Shown: positions 51,887 to 59,119 of the stretch, in pieces
Numbering within the stretch: the stretch's first letter is position 1
Layout: each line of letters begins with the position of its first letter
Origin: Pseudomonas fluorescens
GTDB taxonomy: Bacteria > Pseudomonadota > Gammaproteobacteria > Pseudomonadales > Pseudomonadaceae
DNA: 64,000 nucleotides
NCBI RefSeq assembly: GCF_900636825.1
Contig: NZ_LR134318.1
Span: 3,567,501 to 3,631,500, forward strand
Direction of reading: 5' to 3'
Notes under the pieces: generated by a model
The model's database searches: none
Told to the model about the DNA's origin: nothing
Seen by the model: the letters and a program-made list of their open reading frames with translations, nothing else
Translations under genes and position numbers: made by a program

Positions 51887-52861
51887 ATGAACTTCAAACG
51901 CACCTTGCTCGCCGCTGCACTCCCGCTGATCTTCACCTTCGCCGGTGCCGCTCAGGCAGACATGAAACTCAAATTCGCTGACATCCATCCCGCCGGTTAT
52001 CCAACCGTGGTGGCCGAAGAAAGCATGGGCAAGGCCCTGACCAAGGAAACCAACGGCGAGCTGACCTTCCAGTACTTCCCGGGCGGCGTGCTCGGGTCGG
52101 AAAAAGAAGTCATCGAACAGATGCAGGTCGGTGCGGTGCAAATGTCGCGCGTCAGCCTCGGTATCGTTGGCCCCGTGGTGCCGGACGTGAACGTGTTCAA
52201 CATGCCGTTCATTTTCCGCGATCAACAGCACATGCGTAACGTGATCGATGGCCCGGTGGGCGACGAGATCCTCGACAAGATCACCAACTCCGAATTTGGT
52301 CTGGTAGCCCTCGCGTGGATGGACGGCGGCACTCGCAACATCTACACCAAGAAACCGGTACGCAAACTCGAAGACCTCAAAGGCATGAAAATCCGCGTGC
52401 AGGGCAACCCTATGTTCATCGACATGATGAACGCGATGGGTGGTAACGGCATCGCGATGGACACCGGCGAGATCTTCAGCGCCTTGCAGACCGGCGTGAT
52501 CGACGGCGCGGAAAACAACCCGCCAACCCTGCTCGAACACAACCACTTCCAGAACGCCAAGTTCTACAGCCTGACCGGTCACCTGATCCTGCCAGAGCCG
52601 ATCGTGATGTCGAAAATCACCTGGGAAAAACTCACTCCCGATCAACAGCAACTGGTCAAGAAAGCCGCCAAGGCTGCCCAGGCCGAAGAGCGTGTGCTGT
52701 GGGACAAGAAGTCCGCAGCCAGCGAAGAAAAACTCAAGGCTGCCGGCGTCGAGTTCATCGAAGTCGATAAAAAACCTTTCTACGACGCCACCGCTCCAGT
52801 ACGGGAAAAGTACGGCGCGAAGTACGCCGACCTGATCAAGAAAATCGAAGCCGTTCAGTAA
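51887..52861 (+). CDS. TRAP transporter substrate-binding protein (DctP type), probably uronate
   Basis: 324 residues from ATGAACTTCAAACGC. The signal peptide is 1-24 (AAALPLIFTFAGAAQA). The DctP domain has KLKFADIHPAGYPTVVAEES, GELTFQYFPGGVLGSEKEVI, GVIDGAENNPPTLLEHNHFQ and the conserved Arg of the carboxylate site in RVQGNPMFIDM. It catches organic acids in the periplasm. In P. fluorescens and P. syringae, TRAP systems next to udh belong to galacturonate/glucuronate uptake. The stop is followed by a hairpin, then the small permease. Confidence 0.9.
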   Translation: MNFKRTLLAAALPLIFTFAGAAQADMKLKFADIHPAGYPTVVAEESMGKALTKETNGELTFQYFPGGVLGSEKEVIEQMQVGAVQMSRVSLGIVGPVVPDVNVFNMPFIFRDQQHMRNVIDGPVGDEILDKITNSEFGLVALAWMDGGTRNIYTKKPVRKLEDLKGMKIRVQGNPMFIDMMNAMGGNGIAMDTGEIFSALQTGVIDGAENNPPTLLEHNHFQNAKFYSLTGHLILPEPIVMSKITWEKLTPDQQQLVKKAAKAAQAEERVLWDKKSAASEEKLKAAGVEFIEVDKKPFYDATAPVREKYGAKYADLIKKIEAVQ

Positions 52862-52893
52862 CGCCTCCCGCTCTGTACTCATGAAAAAGGCCC

Positions 52894-52919
52894 GGCGCGC
52901 CTGATGTTCGAGGCGCGCC
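52894..52919 (+). promoter_or_regulatory. Strong hairpin between the TRAP binding protein and the small permease genes
   Basis: Perfect nine-base stems GGCGCGCCT and AGGCGCGCC with an eight-base loop. There is no T run. It sits where transcripts would end in part, leaving a stable mRNA for the abundant binding protein and less for the permeases. Confidence 0.7.
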
Positions 52920-52937
52920 CGGTTACGGTGGAACCCG

Positions 52938-53465
52938 ATGAAGAATCTGCTGCTGCGTATCAACGACAAGATCTACATGACGTGCATCTGGGTCGCCGGC
53001 CTTTCCGTCCTGGCGATTTCTTTGATGATCCCTTGGGGCGTGTTCGCCCGCTATGTGTTGGGCACTGGCTCGAGCTGGCCGGAGCCCACCGCGATCCTGC
53101 TGATGATGGTGTTCACCTTCATTGGCGCCGCCGCCAGTTACCGCGCCGGTGCGCACATGGCCGTGGCCATGCTCACCGACCGCATGCCGCCAGCGCTGAA
53201 ATCTGCGGCGGCGATTGTTTCGCAGCTGCTGATGGCGGCGATCTGCATCTTCATGACCATCTGGGGCGCGAAGCTGTGCATGTCGACCTGGAACCAGTTC
53301 ATGGCCGCCCTGCCCGACCTGCGGGTTGGCGTGACGTACTTGCCGATCCCGTTGGGCGGCTTGCTGACGCTGATTTTTGTCGTGGAAAAACTCCTGCTCG
53401 GTGACCAGAGCAAACGTCGGGTCGTGCAGTTCGACCTGGTTGAAGAAAGTGAAGGTGCCGTTTAA
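52938..53465 (+). CDS. TRAP transporter small permease (DctQ type)
   Basis: 175 residues with four membrane segments: WVAGLSVLAISLMIPWGVFA, PTAILLMMVFTFIGAAASYR (with the conserved SWPEPTAILL block), SAAAIVSQLLMAAICIFMTI and LPIPLGGLLTLIFVVEKLLL. It supports the large permease in sodium-coupled transport. The stop TAA overlaps the next start by one base (TAATG). Confidence 0.9.
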   Translation: MKNLLLRINDKIYMTCIWVAGLSVLAISLMIPWGVFARYVLGTGSSWPEPTAILLMMVFTFIGAAASYRAGAHMAVAMLTDRMPPALKSAAAIVSQLLMAAICIFMTIWGAKLCMSTWNQFMAALPDLRVGVTYLPIPLGGLLTLIFVVEKLLLGDQSKRRVVQFDLVEESEGAV

Positions 53466-54745
53466 TGGACGCTCTGATTCTGCTGGGCAGTTTTATCGTG
53501 TTGATCCTGATCGGCATGCCGGTCGCTTACGCGTTGGGCGCCGCTGCGCTGATCGGCGCGTGGTGGATCGATATTCCATTCCAGGCGGTGATGATCCAGG
53601 TCGCCTCGGGAGTGAACAAATTCTCGCTGCTGGCCATCCCGTTCTTTGTGCTGGCCGGAGCAATCATGGCCGAGGGCGGCATGTCGCGCCGCTTGGTCGC
53701 GTGTGCCGGAGTGCTGGTGGGTTTCGTGCGCGGAGGCCTGTCGCTGGTCAACATCGTCGCCTCGACGTTCTTCGGTGCGATCTCCGGTTCCTCGGTGGCC
53801 GACACTGCGTCGGTAGGTTCGGTGCTGATTCCGGAAATGGAACGCAAGGGCTATCCACGGGAGTTCTCCACTGCGGTGACCGTCAGTGGTTCGGTGCAAG
53901 CCCTGCTGACCCCGCCAAGCCATAACTCGGTGCTCTACTCGCTGGCCGCCGGCGGCACCGTTTCGATCGCTTCGCTGTTCATGGCGGGCATCGTCCCGGG
54001 CCTGATGATGAGCGCCTGCCTGATGGTGCTGTGCCTGATCTTCGCGAAAAAGCGCAACTATCCCAAGGGCGAAGTGATCCCGATGCGCCAGGCGCTGAAG
54101 ATCGTCGGCGAAGCCCTGTGGGGCATGATGGCGATGGTGATCATCCTCGGCGGCATCCTCTCCGGCATCTTCACCGCCACTGAATCGGCGGCGATCGCGG
54201 TGCTGTGGTCATTCTTCGTGACCATGTTCATTTATCGCGATTACAAATGGAGCGAGCTGCCCAAGCTGATGCATCGCACGGTGCGCACCATTTCCATCGT
54301 AATGATCCTGATCGGTTTCGCCGCCAGCTTCGGCTACATCATGACCCTGATGCAGATCCCGGCGAAGATCACCACGATGTTCCTGACGCTGTCGGACAAC
54401 CGTTACGTGATTCTGATGTGCATCAATGTGATGCTGCTGATGTTGGGCACGGTGATGGACATGGCGCCGCTGATCCTGATCCTCACGCCGATCCTGATGC
54501 CAGTGATTCTCGGCATCGGTGTCGATCCGGTGCAGTTCGGCATGATCATGCTGGTCAACCTGGGGATCGGATTGATCACACCGCCAGTGGGCGCCGTGCT
54601 CTTCGTCGGCTCGGCGGTGGGCAAGGTCAGTATCGAAAGCACTGTGAAAGCCCTGCTGCCATTCTACGGCGTGCTGTTCCTGGTGCTGCTGCTGGTGACT
54701 TACGTACCGGCAATTTCGCTGTGGCTGCCGCATCTGGTGTTGTAA
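53465..54745 (+). CDS. TRAP transporter large permease (DctM type)
   Basis: 426 residues and about 12 membrane segments, the DctM/GntP fold. Marks are LIGMPVAYALGAAALIGAWW (N-terminus), STFFGAISGSSVADTASVGS (conserved GAxSGSSxAxxA block) and FGMIMLVNLGIGLITPPVGA (near the C-terminus, the second conserved N-x-x-I-G-x-x-TPPVG block). It moves the bound organic acid with Na+ across the inner membrane. It is fused by start/stop overlap to the small permease and ends the operon; a REP pair follows. Confidence 0.93.
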   Translation: MDALILLGSFIVLILIGMPVAYALGAAALIGAWWIDIPFQAVMIQVASGVNKFSLLAIPFFVLAGAIMAEGGMSRRLVACAGVLVGFVRGGLSLVNIVASTFFGAISGSSVADTASVGSVLIPEMERKGYPREFSTAVTVSGSVQALLTPPSHNSVLYSLAAGGTVSIASLFMAGIVPGLMMSACLMVLCLIFAKKRNYPKGEVIPMRQALKIVGEALWGMMAMVIILGGILSGIFTATESAAIAVLWSFFVTMFIYRDYKWSELPKLMHRTVRTISIVMILIGFAASFGYIMTLMQIPAKITTMFLTLSDNRYVILMCINVMLLMLGTVMDMAPLILILTPILMPVILGIGVDPVQFGMIMLVNLGIGLITPPVGAVLFVGSAVGKVSIESTVKALLPFYGVLFLVLLLVTYVPAISLWLPHLVL

Positions 54746-54753
54746 CCGTCTGA

Positions 54754-54833
54754 AAAGATCGCAGCCTTCGGCAGCTCCTACAGGACCGCAGTCTCTCGTA
54801 GGAGCTGTCGAGTGCAACGAGGCTGCGATCTGT
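54754..54833. repeat. REP inverted pair between the TRAP operon and the TSUP gene
   Basis: Arms GATCGCAGCCTTCGGCAGCT (before TCCTACAGG) and CGTAGGAGCTGTCGAGTGCA (ending CGAGGCTGCGATC) face each other. The right arm is the same core variant as at 48255. It lies where two operons converge. Confidence 0.82.
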
Positions 54834-54839
54834 TGCTCT

Positions 54840-55640
54840 TCACGCCCGCAACAACATGTACCCCGCCACCACCAGACAGACACTGGCAAATCCCACCTGC
54901 AACGCCCGCGCCGGCAACTGCGCGCAAAGCGTACGGCCGATAATCATGCCGACCACACTGGCAATGATGAACGCCGCGCCCTGACGGTCGATCCGCACGC
55001 CCGCGTGAAACGAGCCGATCACGCCAATCACGGAAATCAGACTGATCACCATCAATGACGTGGCAACGATGCCGCGCATCTGCACATCGGTCAGTTGCTT
55101 GAACGCCGGCACGATCAAAAAGCCGCCACCGACGCCGAGCAAACCGGACACCAGCCCGGTGATCGCGCCCAAAGCCGCGAGCGTCGCGGTGCATTTGGCG
55201 GTCCAGTCGAAGCGTCCGGTTTCAACGTCGAGCATGCAGTTCTTCTGGCCCCAACTGGCATGCCCATGATCGCTTGGGCCCGCTTGCCGACGCTCTTTTC
55301 CGAGCATTCGCCAGGCGACCATAACCATCAGCAGACTGAACAGGATCATCAGGATCTTCTCCGGCAACTGGTGCGCGAAATAGATCCCCAGCGGCGAAAA
55401 CACCGCCCCCAGCGCCGCGATCAACAGGGCCGCGCGATAACGCACCAGGCCATGCCGCAAACCATCGATCGCACCGACCGCCGCCGCACTGCCGACCGCG
55501 AACAAGGCGACGGGCGCCGCTTGGGTCATTGTCCAGCCGAGCCCGAGCACCAGCGCCGGCACCGCGAGAATGCCACCACCGGCCCCGGTCAGACCGAGGA
55601 CCAGCCCCATCACCACGCCAAACAGACTTGCCAGCAACAT
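54840..55640 (-). CDS. TSUP/TauE-SafE-family sulfur-compound permease
   Basis: 266 residues with about eight membrane segments. It opens LLASLFGVVMGLVLGLTGAGGGILAVPAL, the first of the two TauE repeats (GAGGGxL), and the second repeat is LGAITGLVSGLLGVGGGFLIVPAF (GVGGGFL). Family members export sulfite, sulfoacetate or related anions. Here it ends an operon with a sulfide:quinone oxidoreductase and a persulfide-type regulator, which makes sulfite or thiosulfate export the natural reading. It lies nine bases after the SQR stop. Confidence 0.92.
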   Translation of the reverse strand: MLLASLFGVVMGLVLGLTGAGGGILAVPALVLGLGWTMTQAAPVALFAVGSAAAVGAIDGLRHGLVRYRAALLIAALGAVFSPLGIYFAHQLPEKILMILFSLLMVMVAWRMLGKERRQAGPSDHGHASWGQKNCMLDVETGRFDWTAKCTATLAALGAITGLVSGLLGVGGGFLIVPAFKQLTDVQMRGIVATSLMVISLISVIGVIGSFHAGVRIDRQGAAFIIASVVGMIIGRTLCAQLPARALQVGFASVCLVVAGYMLLRA

Positions 55641-55649
55641 AGGGTTTTC

Positions 55650-56894
55650 TCAGTCAACCTTGGAGAGACGTGTCAGCCACTCGCGGCCCTTGAGCATGCC
55701 GTTCCAGTAGAACCACGGCAGCAGCGAAGCCTTGAGCCACCAGGCCGAACGGCGGGCAACGGTCGGGTCCAGCGGGAAAGTCGGCAGCAGCTTGCCGCCA
55801 TAGCCGAATTCGGCAAGGATCACCTTGCCCTTCTCCACCGTCAGCGGGCAGGAGCCGTAGCCGTCGTACTTCAGCGGCAGGGGTTGCTGCTGACGCTGAG
55901 CAAACAGGTTTTCGGCCACCACGACAATTTGCTTGCGCACCGCCGCTGCGGTTTTGGCGTTGCTGGTACCGCAGACATCGCCGAGGGCGAACACCTCGGG
56001 ATAGCGCGGATGCTGCAGGCTGTGCGGATTGACTTCGCACCATCCGGCGGCATCGGCCAGGGCACTCTGCGCAATGAAGTCCGGCGAGACCTGGGGCGGG
56101 ACGACGTGGAGCAGATCAAAGATTTTCGCTTCGCGGGTCACGTTGCCGTCGGCGTCCTTGACCTCGAACCAGGCGGTTTTCGCCGGGCCGTCAACTTTGA
56201 CCAGATTCGAATTGAACGCCAGTTGCGCGCGGTATTTTTCGATGTATTTCATCAACGGTGGTACGAATGTCGCCACGCCGAACAGTGCGGCGCCAGCCAG
56301 ATTGAATTCGACGTTGATGTTGTGCAGTGCGCCGGATTTGCGCCAGTGATCGCAGGAAAGATACAGCGCCTTTTGTGGCGCACCGGCACATTTGATCGGC
56401 ATCGCCGGCTGGGTAAACAGCGCCCGGCCATCACGCAGTTTCTGCACTTGATCCCAGGTGTATTGCGCATGCTGGTAACTGTAATTGGACGTCACGCCGT
56501 GCTGGCCGAGGCTTTCCTGCAAGCCCTCGATTTTCTCCCAGGCCAGGCGCAGGCCCGGGCACACGACGAGGTTTTGGTAGCTGACGGTGCGTTGGTCGTT
56601 GAGGGTGAGTTGGCGCTGGTGCGGATCAATGGCGGTGACGCTGGCCTGAATCCACGTCGCTTGCCGCGGCATGACCTTGCTCATCGGCCTTGCGGTGTCC
56701 TTGGCGTCATAAGCCCCGCCGCCGACCAGCGTCCACGCCGGCTGGTAGTAGTGCTGCGAACTCGGTTCGATCACGGTGATGTTCAGATGCGGATCACGCT
56801 TGAGCAAACTGGCGACAAAACCGATGCCCGCCGTGCCGCCGCCGATGACCACGATATCGGCACTGATGGATGGGCCCCAGTGTTGATCGTTCAT
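55650..56894 (-). CDS. Sulfide:quinone oxidoreductase (SQR-like FAD enzyme)
   Basis: 414 residues from ATGAACGATCAACAC (AAAGGAAC upstream). The FAD motif is VVIGGGTAGIGFVASL (G18-G23). It carries SQR-type cysteines Cys169 and Cys181 (PIKCAGAPQKALYLSCDHW) and Cys349 (YGSCPLTV); the first and third are candidates for the redox pair. ALGDVCGTSNAKTAAAVRKQ is the second FAD-binding part. The enzyme oxidises H2S and passes electrons to ubiquinone, giving persulfide. It lacks a signal peptide but SQR binds the membrane through its C-terminal helices (LKASLLPWFYWNGMLKG). It is between the regulator and the TSUP gene. Confidence 0.9.
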   Translation of the reverse strand: MNDQHWGPSISADIVVIGGGTAGIGFVASLLKRDPHLNITVIEPSSQHYYQPAWTLVGGGAYDAKDTARPMSKVMPRQATWIQASVTAIDPHQRQLTLNDQRTVSYQNLVVCPGLRLAWEKIEGLQESLGQHGVTSNYSYQHAQYTWDQVQKLRDGRALFTQPAMPIKCAGAPQKALYLSCDHWRKSGALHNINVEFNLAGAALFGVATFVPPLMKYIEKYRAQLAFNSNLVKVDGPAKTAWFEVKDADGNVTREAKIFDLLHVVPPQVSPDFIAQSALADAAGWCEVNPHSLQHPRYPEVFALGDVCGTSNAKTAAAVRKQIVVVAENLFAQRQQQPLPLKYDGYGSCPLTVEKGKVILAEFGYGGKLLPTFPLDPTVARRSAWWLKASLLPWFYWNGMLKGREWLTRLSKVD

Positions 56895-56945
56895 TGCTTG
56901 TTCCTTTTGCTGCACGCAAGGGTGTGTTCGGGTCAAACCGATGAA

Positions 56946-57039
56946 CCTGTGGGAGCTGGCTTGCCAGCGATAGCGGTGCGTCACTCACATAAATGTTGGC
57001 TGATAAGCCCTCATCGCTGGCAAGCCAGCTCCCACAGGG
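56946..57039. repeat. REP inverted pair between the BigR-like and SQR genes
   Basis: Arms CTGTGGGAGCTGGCTTGCCA and TGGCAAGCCAGCTCCCACAG flank a 50-base loop. It lies within an otherwise co-directed group, so read-through or a separate SQR promoter is possible. In its loop it holds the short inverted motif ACATAAATGT. Confidence 0.85.
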
Positions 57040-57061
57040 TAATTACTGTTCCGGCTGGCAT

Positions 57062-57409
57062 TTATGGCTGTTCCCAGCTCTTGAGCACCGCTCCGCAATA
57101 AAGCCCTGACAAGGTCTTCATCACTTGAATGACTTCGTGACTGGCCAGGCCGTAGAAAATGTATTTGCCTTCACGGCGCGTCGCGACCAGGCCTTCATCA
57201 CGCAAAATGCCCAATTGCTGCGACAGCGTCGGCTGACGCACACCGGTCATTGTTTCCAGCTCGCCGACATTGCGCTCACCCTGGGTCAGTTGACAGAGGA
57301 TCAACAAGCGATCTTCATTGGCCAACGCCTTGAGCAGCGCGCAGGCCTTGGATGCGGAGGCACGCAGTTGGGCAACTTCACTTTCGGTCAGACTGGATTG
57401 CATTTGCAC
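57062..57409 (-). CDS. ArsR/SmtB-family persulfide-responsive repressor (BigR/SqrR-like)
   Basis: 115 residues with winged-helix signature NEDRLLILCQLTQGERNVGE and GVRQPTLSQQLGILRDEGLVATRREGKYIFYGL. Two cysteines, Cys39 (LILCQL) and Cys105 (GLYCGAV), are 66 residues apart, exactly as BigR Cys42 and Cys108; they form a polysulfide or disulfide when reactive sulfur rises, releasing DNA. A third Cys lies at 23. It sits divergent from the persulfide dioxygenase gene, with a perfect palindrome between them, and upstream of SQR and TSUP on its own strand. It should repress the whole module. Confidence 0.88.
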   Translation of the reverse strand: MQMQSSLTESEVAQLRASASKACALLKALANEDRLLILCQLTQGERNVGELETMTGVRQPTLSQQLGILRDEGLVATRREGKYIFYGLASHEVIQVMKTLSGLYCGAVLKSWEQP

Positions 57410-57440
57410 GAGGCCTTGGACGTCACTTAAGCTGCGAACA

Positions 57441-57456
57441 TTATGTTTTTACATAA
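57441..57456. promoter_or_regulatory. Candidate operator of the BigR-like repressor
   Basis: A perfect palindrome TTATGT-TTTT-ACATAA (six-base arms, four-base spacer) is centred in the 85-base gap between the divergent BigR-like gene and the persulfide dioxygenase gene. Its place and AT-rich symmetry fit an ArsR-family operator and the known BigR sites. Confidence 0.7.
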
Positions 57457-57494
57457 AGTGTTGCAACCCTGAATTCCCAGCACAGGTTTTCCCC

Positions 57495-58358
57495 ATGCCC
57501 GCCCTGATTGAAGCTTTCCTCGACCCCGCCTCCTCGACCTACAGCTATGTGGTCTACGAAGCCGACGGCGGACTGTGCGCAATCGTCGATCCGGTGCTCG
57601 ATTACGACGGCGCCGCGGGTCGCACCTGCACCACTCAGGCAGACAAGATCATTGCCTTCGTCCGCAAGCATCAGCTGCAAGTGCAATGGTTGCTGGAAAC
57701 CCATGCCCACGCCGATCACCTCTCCGCCGCGCCTTACCTGCGCCGTGAACTGGGCGGCAAGATCGCCATCGGCGAATCGATCAGCAAAGTGCAGAACGTG
57801 TTCAAGACGTTATTCAATCTGGAGCCGGAATTCAGCGTCGACGGCTCGCAGTTCGATCATCTGTTTGCGCCCGACGAGTCGTTCATGATCGGCAATCTCA
57901 AAGCCACCGCCCTGCACGTCCCCGGCCACACGCCTGCGGATATGGCGTACCTGATCGATGGCGAGCAGATTCTGGTCGGCGATACGCTGTTCATGCCGGA
58001 TGTCGGCACGGCGCGCTGCGACTTTCCTGGCGGCAACGCGCAGCAGTTGTTCAGGTCGATCCAAAAGCTCCTGGCCTTCCCGGCCAGCGTGAAGCTTTAC
58101 GTCTGCCACGATTACCCGCCCGAGAGCCGCGCCTCGCACTGCCAGTCAACGGTCGGCGAACAGCGCAAAAGCAATATTCATGTGCATGACGGAATCGATG
58201 AAGCGGCGTTCGTCGAGATGCGCACAACGCGTGATGCCGGGCTGGGCATGCCGACGCTGTTACTGCCGGCGATCCAGGTGAACGTGCGGGCGGGAAATTT
58301 CCCCGCGGCCGAAGACAATGGCGTGGTTTACCTGAAGGTTCCGCTCAACAAGCTTTAA
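57495..58358 (+). CDS. Persulfide dioxygenase (ETHE1/Blh-type MBL-fold enzyme)
   Basis: 287 residues from ATGCCCGCCCTGATTG. The metal site is THAHADHLSAAP (H70, H72, D74, H75), GHTPADMAYL (His) and VGDTLFMPDVGTARCDFPGG (Asp), where TARCDFPGG is characteristic of ETHE1/Blh persulfide dioxygenases. One iron oxidises glutathione persulfide to sulfite. It pairs with the BigR-like repressor on the other side of the palindrome and with SQR/TSUP. It has no rhodanese fusion. The ATG is chosen because it follows the palindrome; a longer frame runs into the regulator. Confidence 0.92.
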   Translation: MPALIEAFLDPASSTYSYVVYEADGGLCAIVDPVLDYDGAAGRTCTTQADKIIAFVRKHQLQVQWLLETHAHADHLSAAPYLRRELGGKIAIGESISKVQNVFKTLFNLEPEFSVDGSQFDHLFAPDESFMIGNLKATALHVPGHTPADMAYLIDGEQILVGDTLFMPDVGTARCDFPGGNAQQLFRSIQKLLAFPASVKLYVCHDYPPESRASHCQSTVGEQRKSNIHVHDGIDEAAFVEMRTTRDAGLGMPTLLLPAIQVNVRAGNFPAAEDNGVVYLKVPLNKL

Positions 58359-58360
58359 GG

Positions 58361-58444
58361 TCAAAAGATCGCAGCCTTCGGCAGCTCCTACATTTGGAAT
58401 ACGGTGCAACTGTAGGAGCTGCCGAAGGCTGCGATCCTTTGATT
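58361..58444. repeat. REP inverted pair after the persulfide dioxygenase gene
   Basis: Arms TCAAAAGATCGCAGCCTTCG and TGTAGGAGCTGCCGAAGGCT face each other across a spacer of about 20 bases. It separates the dioxygenase and bkdR, which converge. Confidence 0.85.
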
Positions 58445-58445
58445 T

Positions 58446-58934
58446 TCAGCTCCCCAACGTCAACCCATTGACCGGCAACGGCAACGCCGTCTTGTAGCGC
58501 ACTTGCTTGAGAGCAAAGCTTGAGCGGATGTTCGCCACGCCCGGAACCTTGGTCAGAAAATCCATCATGAAACGCTCCAGCGACTGAATGCTCGGCACCA
58601 GCACCCGGATCAGATAGTCCGGGTCGCCGGCCATCAGATAGCACTCCATCACCTCGGGCCGGTCGGAGATCGCTTCCTCGAAATGCTGCAGCGCTTCTTC
58701 GACCTGTTTCTCCAGGCTGACGTGAATGAAAACGTTGACGTGCAACCCCAGCAAATCCGCGTCCAGCAGCGTCACCTGTTCGCGAATCAGGCCCAATTCT
58801 TCCATTGCCTTGACCCGATTGAAGCACGGCGTTGGCGACAGATTGACCGAGCGCGCGAGGTCAGCGTTGGTGATGCGCGCGTTCTCCTGAAGACTGTTGA
58901 GAATGCCGATATCGGTACGGTCCAGTTTGCGCAT
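58446..58934 (-). CDS. bkdR: Lrp/AsnC-family regulator of the bkd operon
   Basis: 162 residues. The N-terminal helix-turn-helix is ILNSLQENARITNADLARSVNLSPTPCFNRVKAMEELGLI, with the AsnC pattern. The C-terminal ligand domain is VMECYLMAGDPDYLIRVLVPSI, the RAM fold. P. putida BkdR has this length and site. It activates bkdA1-lpdV in the presence of branched-chain amino acids. It is divergent to bkdA1, with 185 bases between the two start codons, which should hold its binding sites. Confidence 0.95.
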   Translation of the reverse strand: MRKLDRTDIGILNSLQENARITNADLARSVNLSPTPCFNRVKAMEELGLIREQVTLLDADLLGLHVNVFIHVSLEKQVEEALQHFEEAISDRPEVMECYLMAGDPDYLIRVLVPSIQSLERFMMDFLTKVPGVANIRSSFALKQVRYKTALPLPVNGLTLGS

Positions 58935-59119
58935 GGGACAAAACCACCTGTTTTTTATGTTTATGCAGATTTTTTATCTGCAAATGATCGCAAGCGCAAC
59001 GAAACAGAGATAAATATTCTTCTTGCCCCGGCCTATGATTGTTGTAGGACAAGAATTCTTCTACCGAGGAATGACTGCCAGCTCACTACAAGAAATTCAC
59101 AAGATCGAGCGTAGAAGCC

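Noticed and set aside
55095..57101. Very long plus-strand ORF of 668 codons opposite the TSUP and SQR genes
   Set aside because: It is a shadow of GC-rich minus-strand genes. The minus-strand proteins have clear families; the shadow has no motif.
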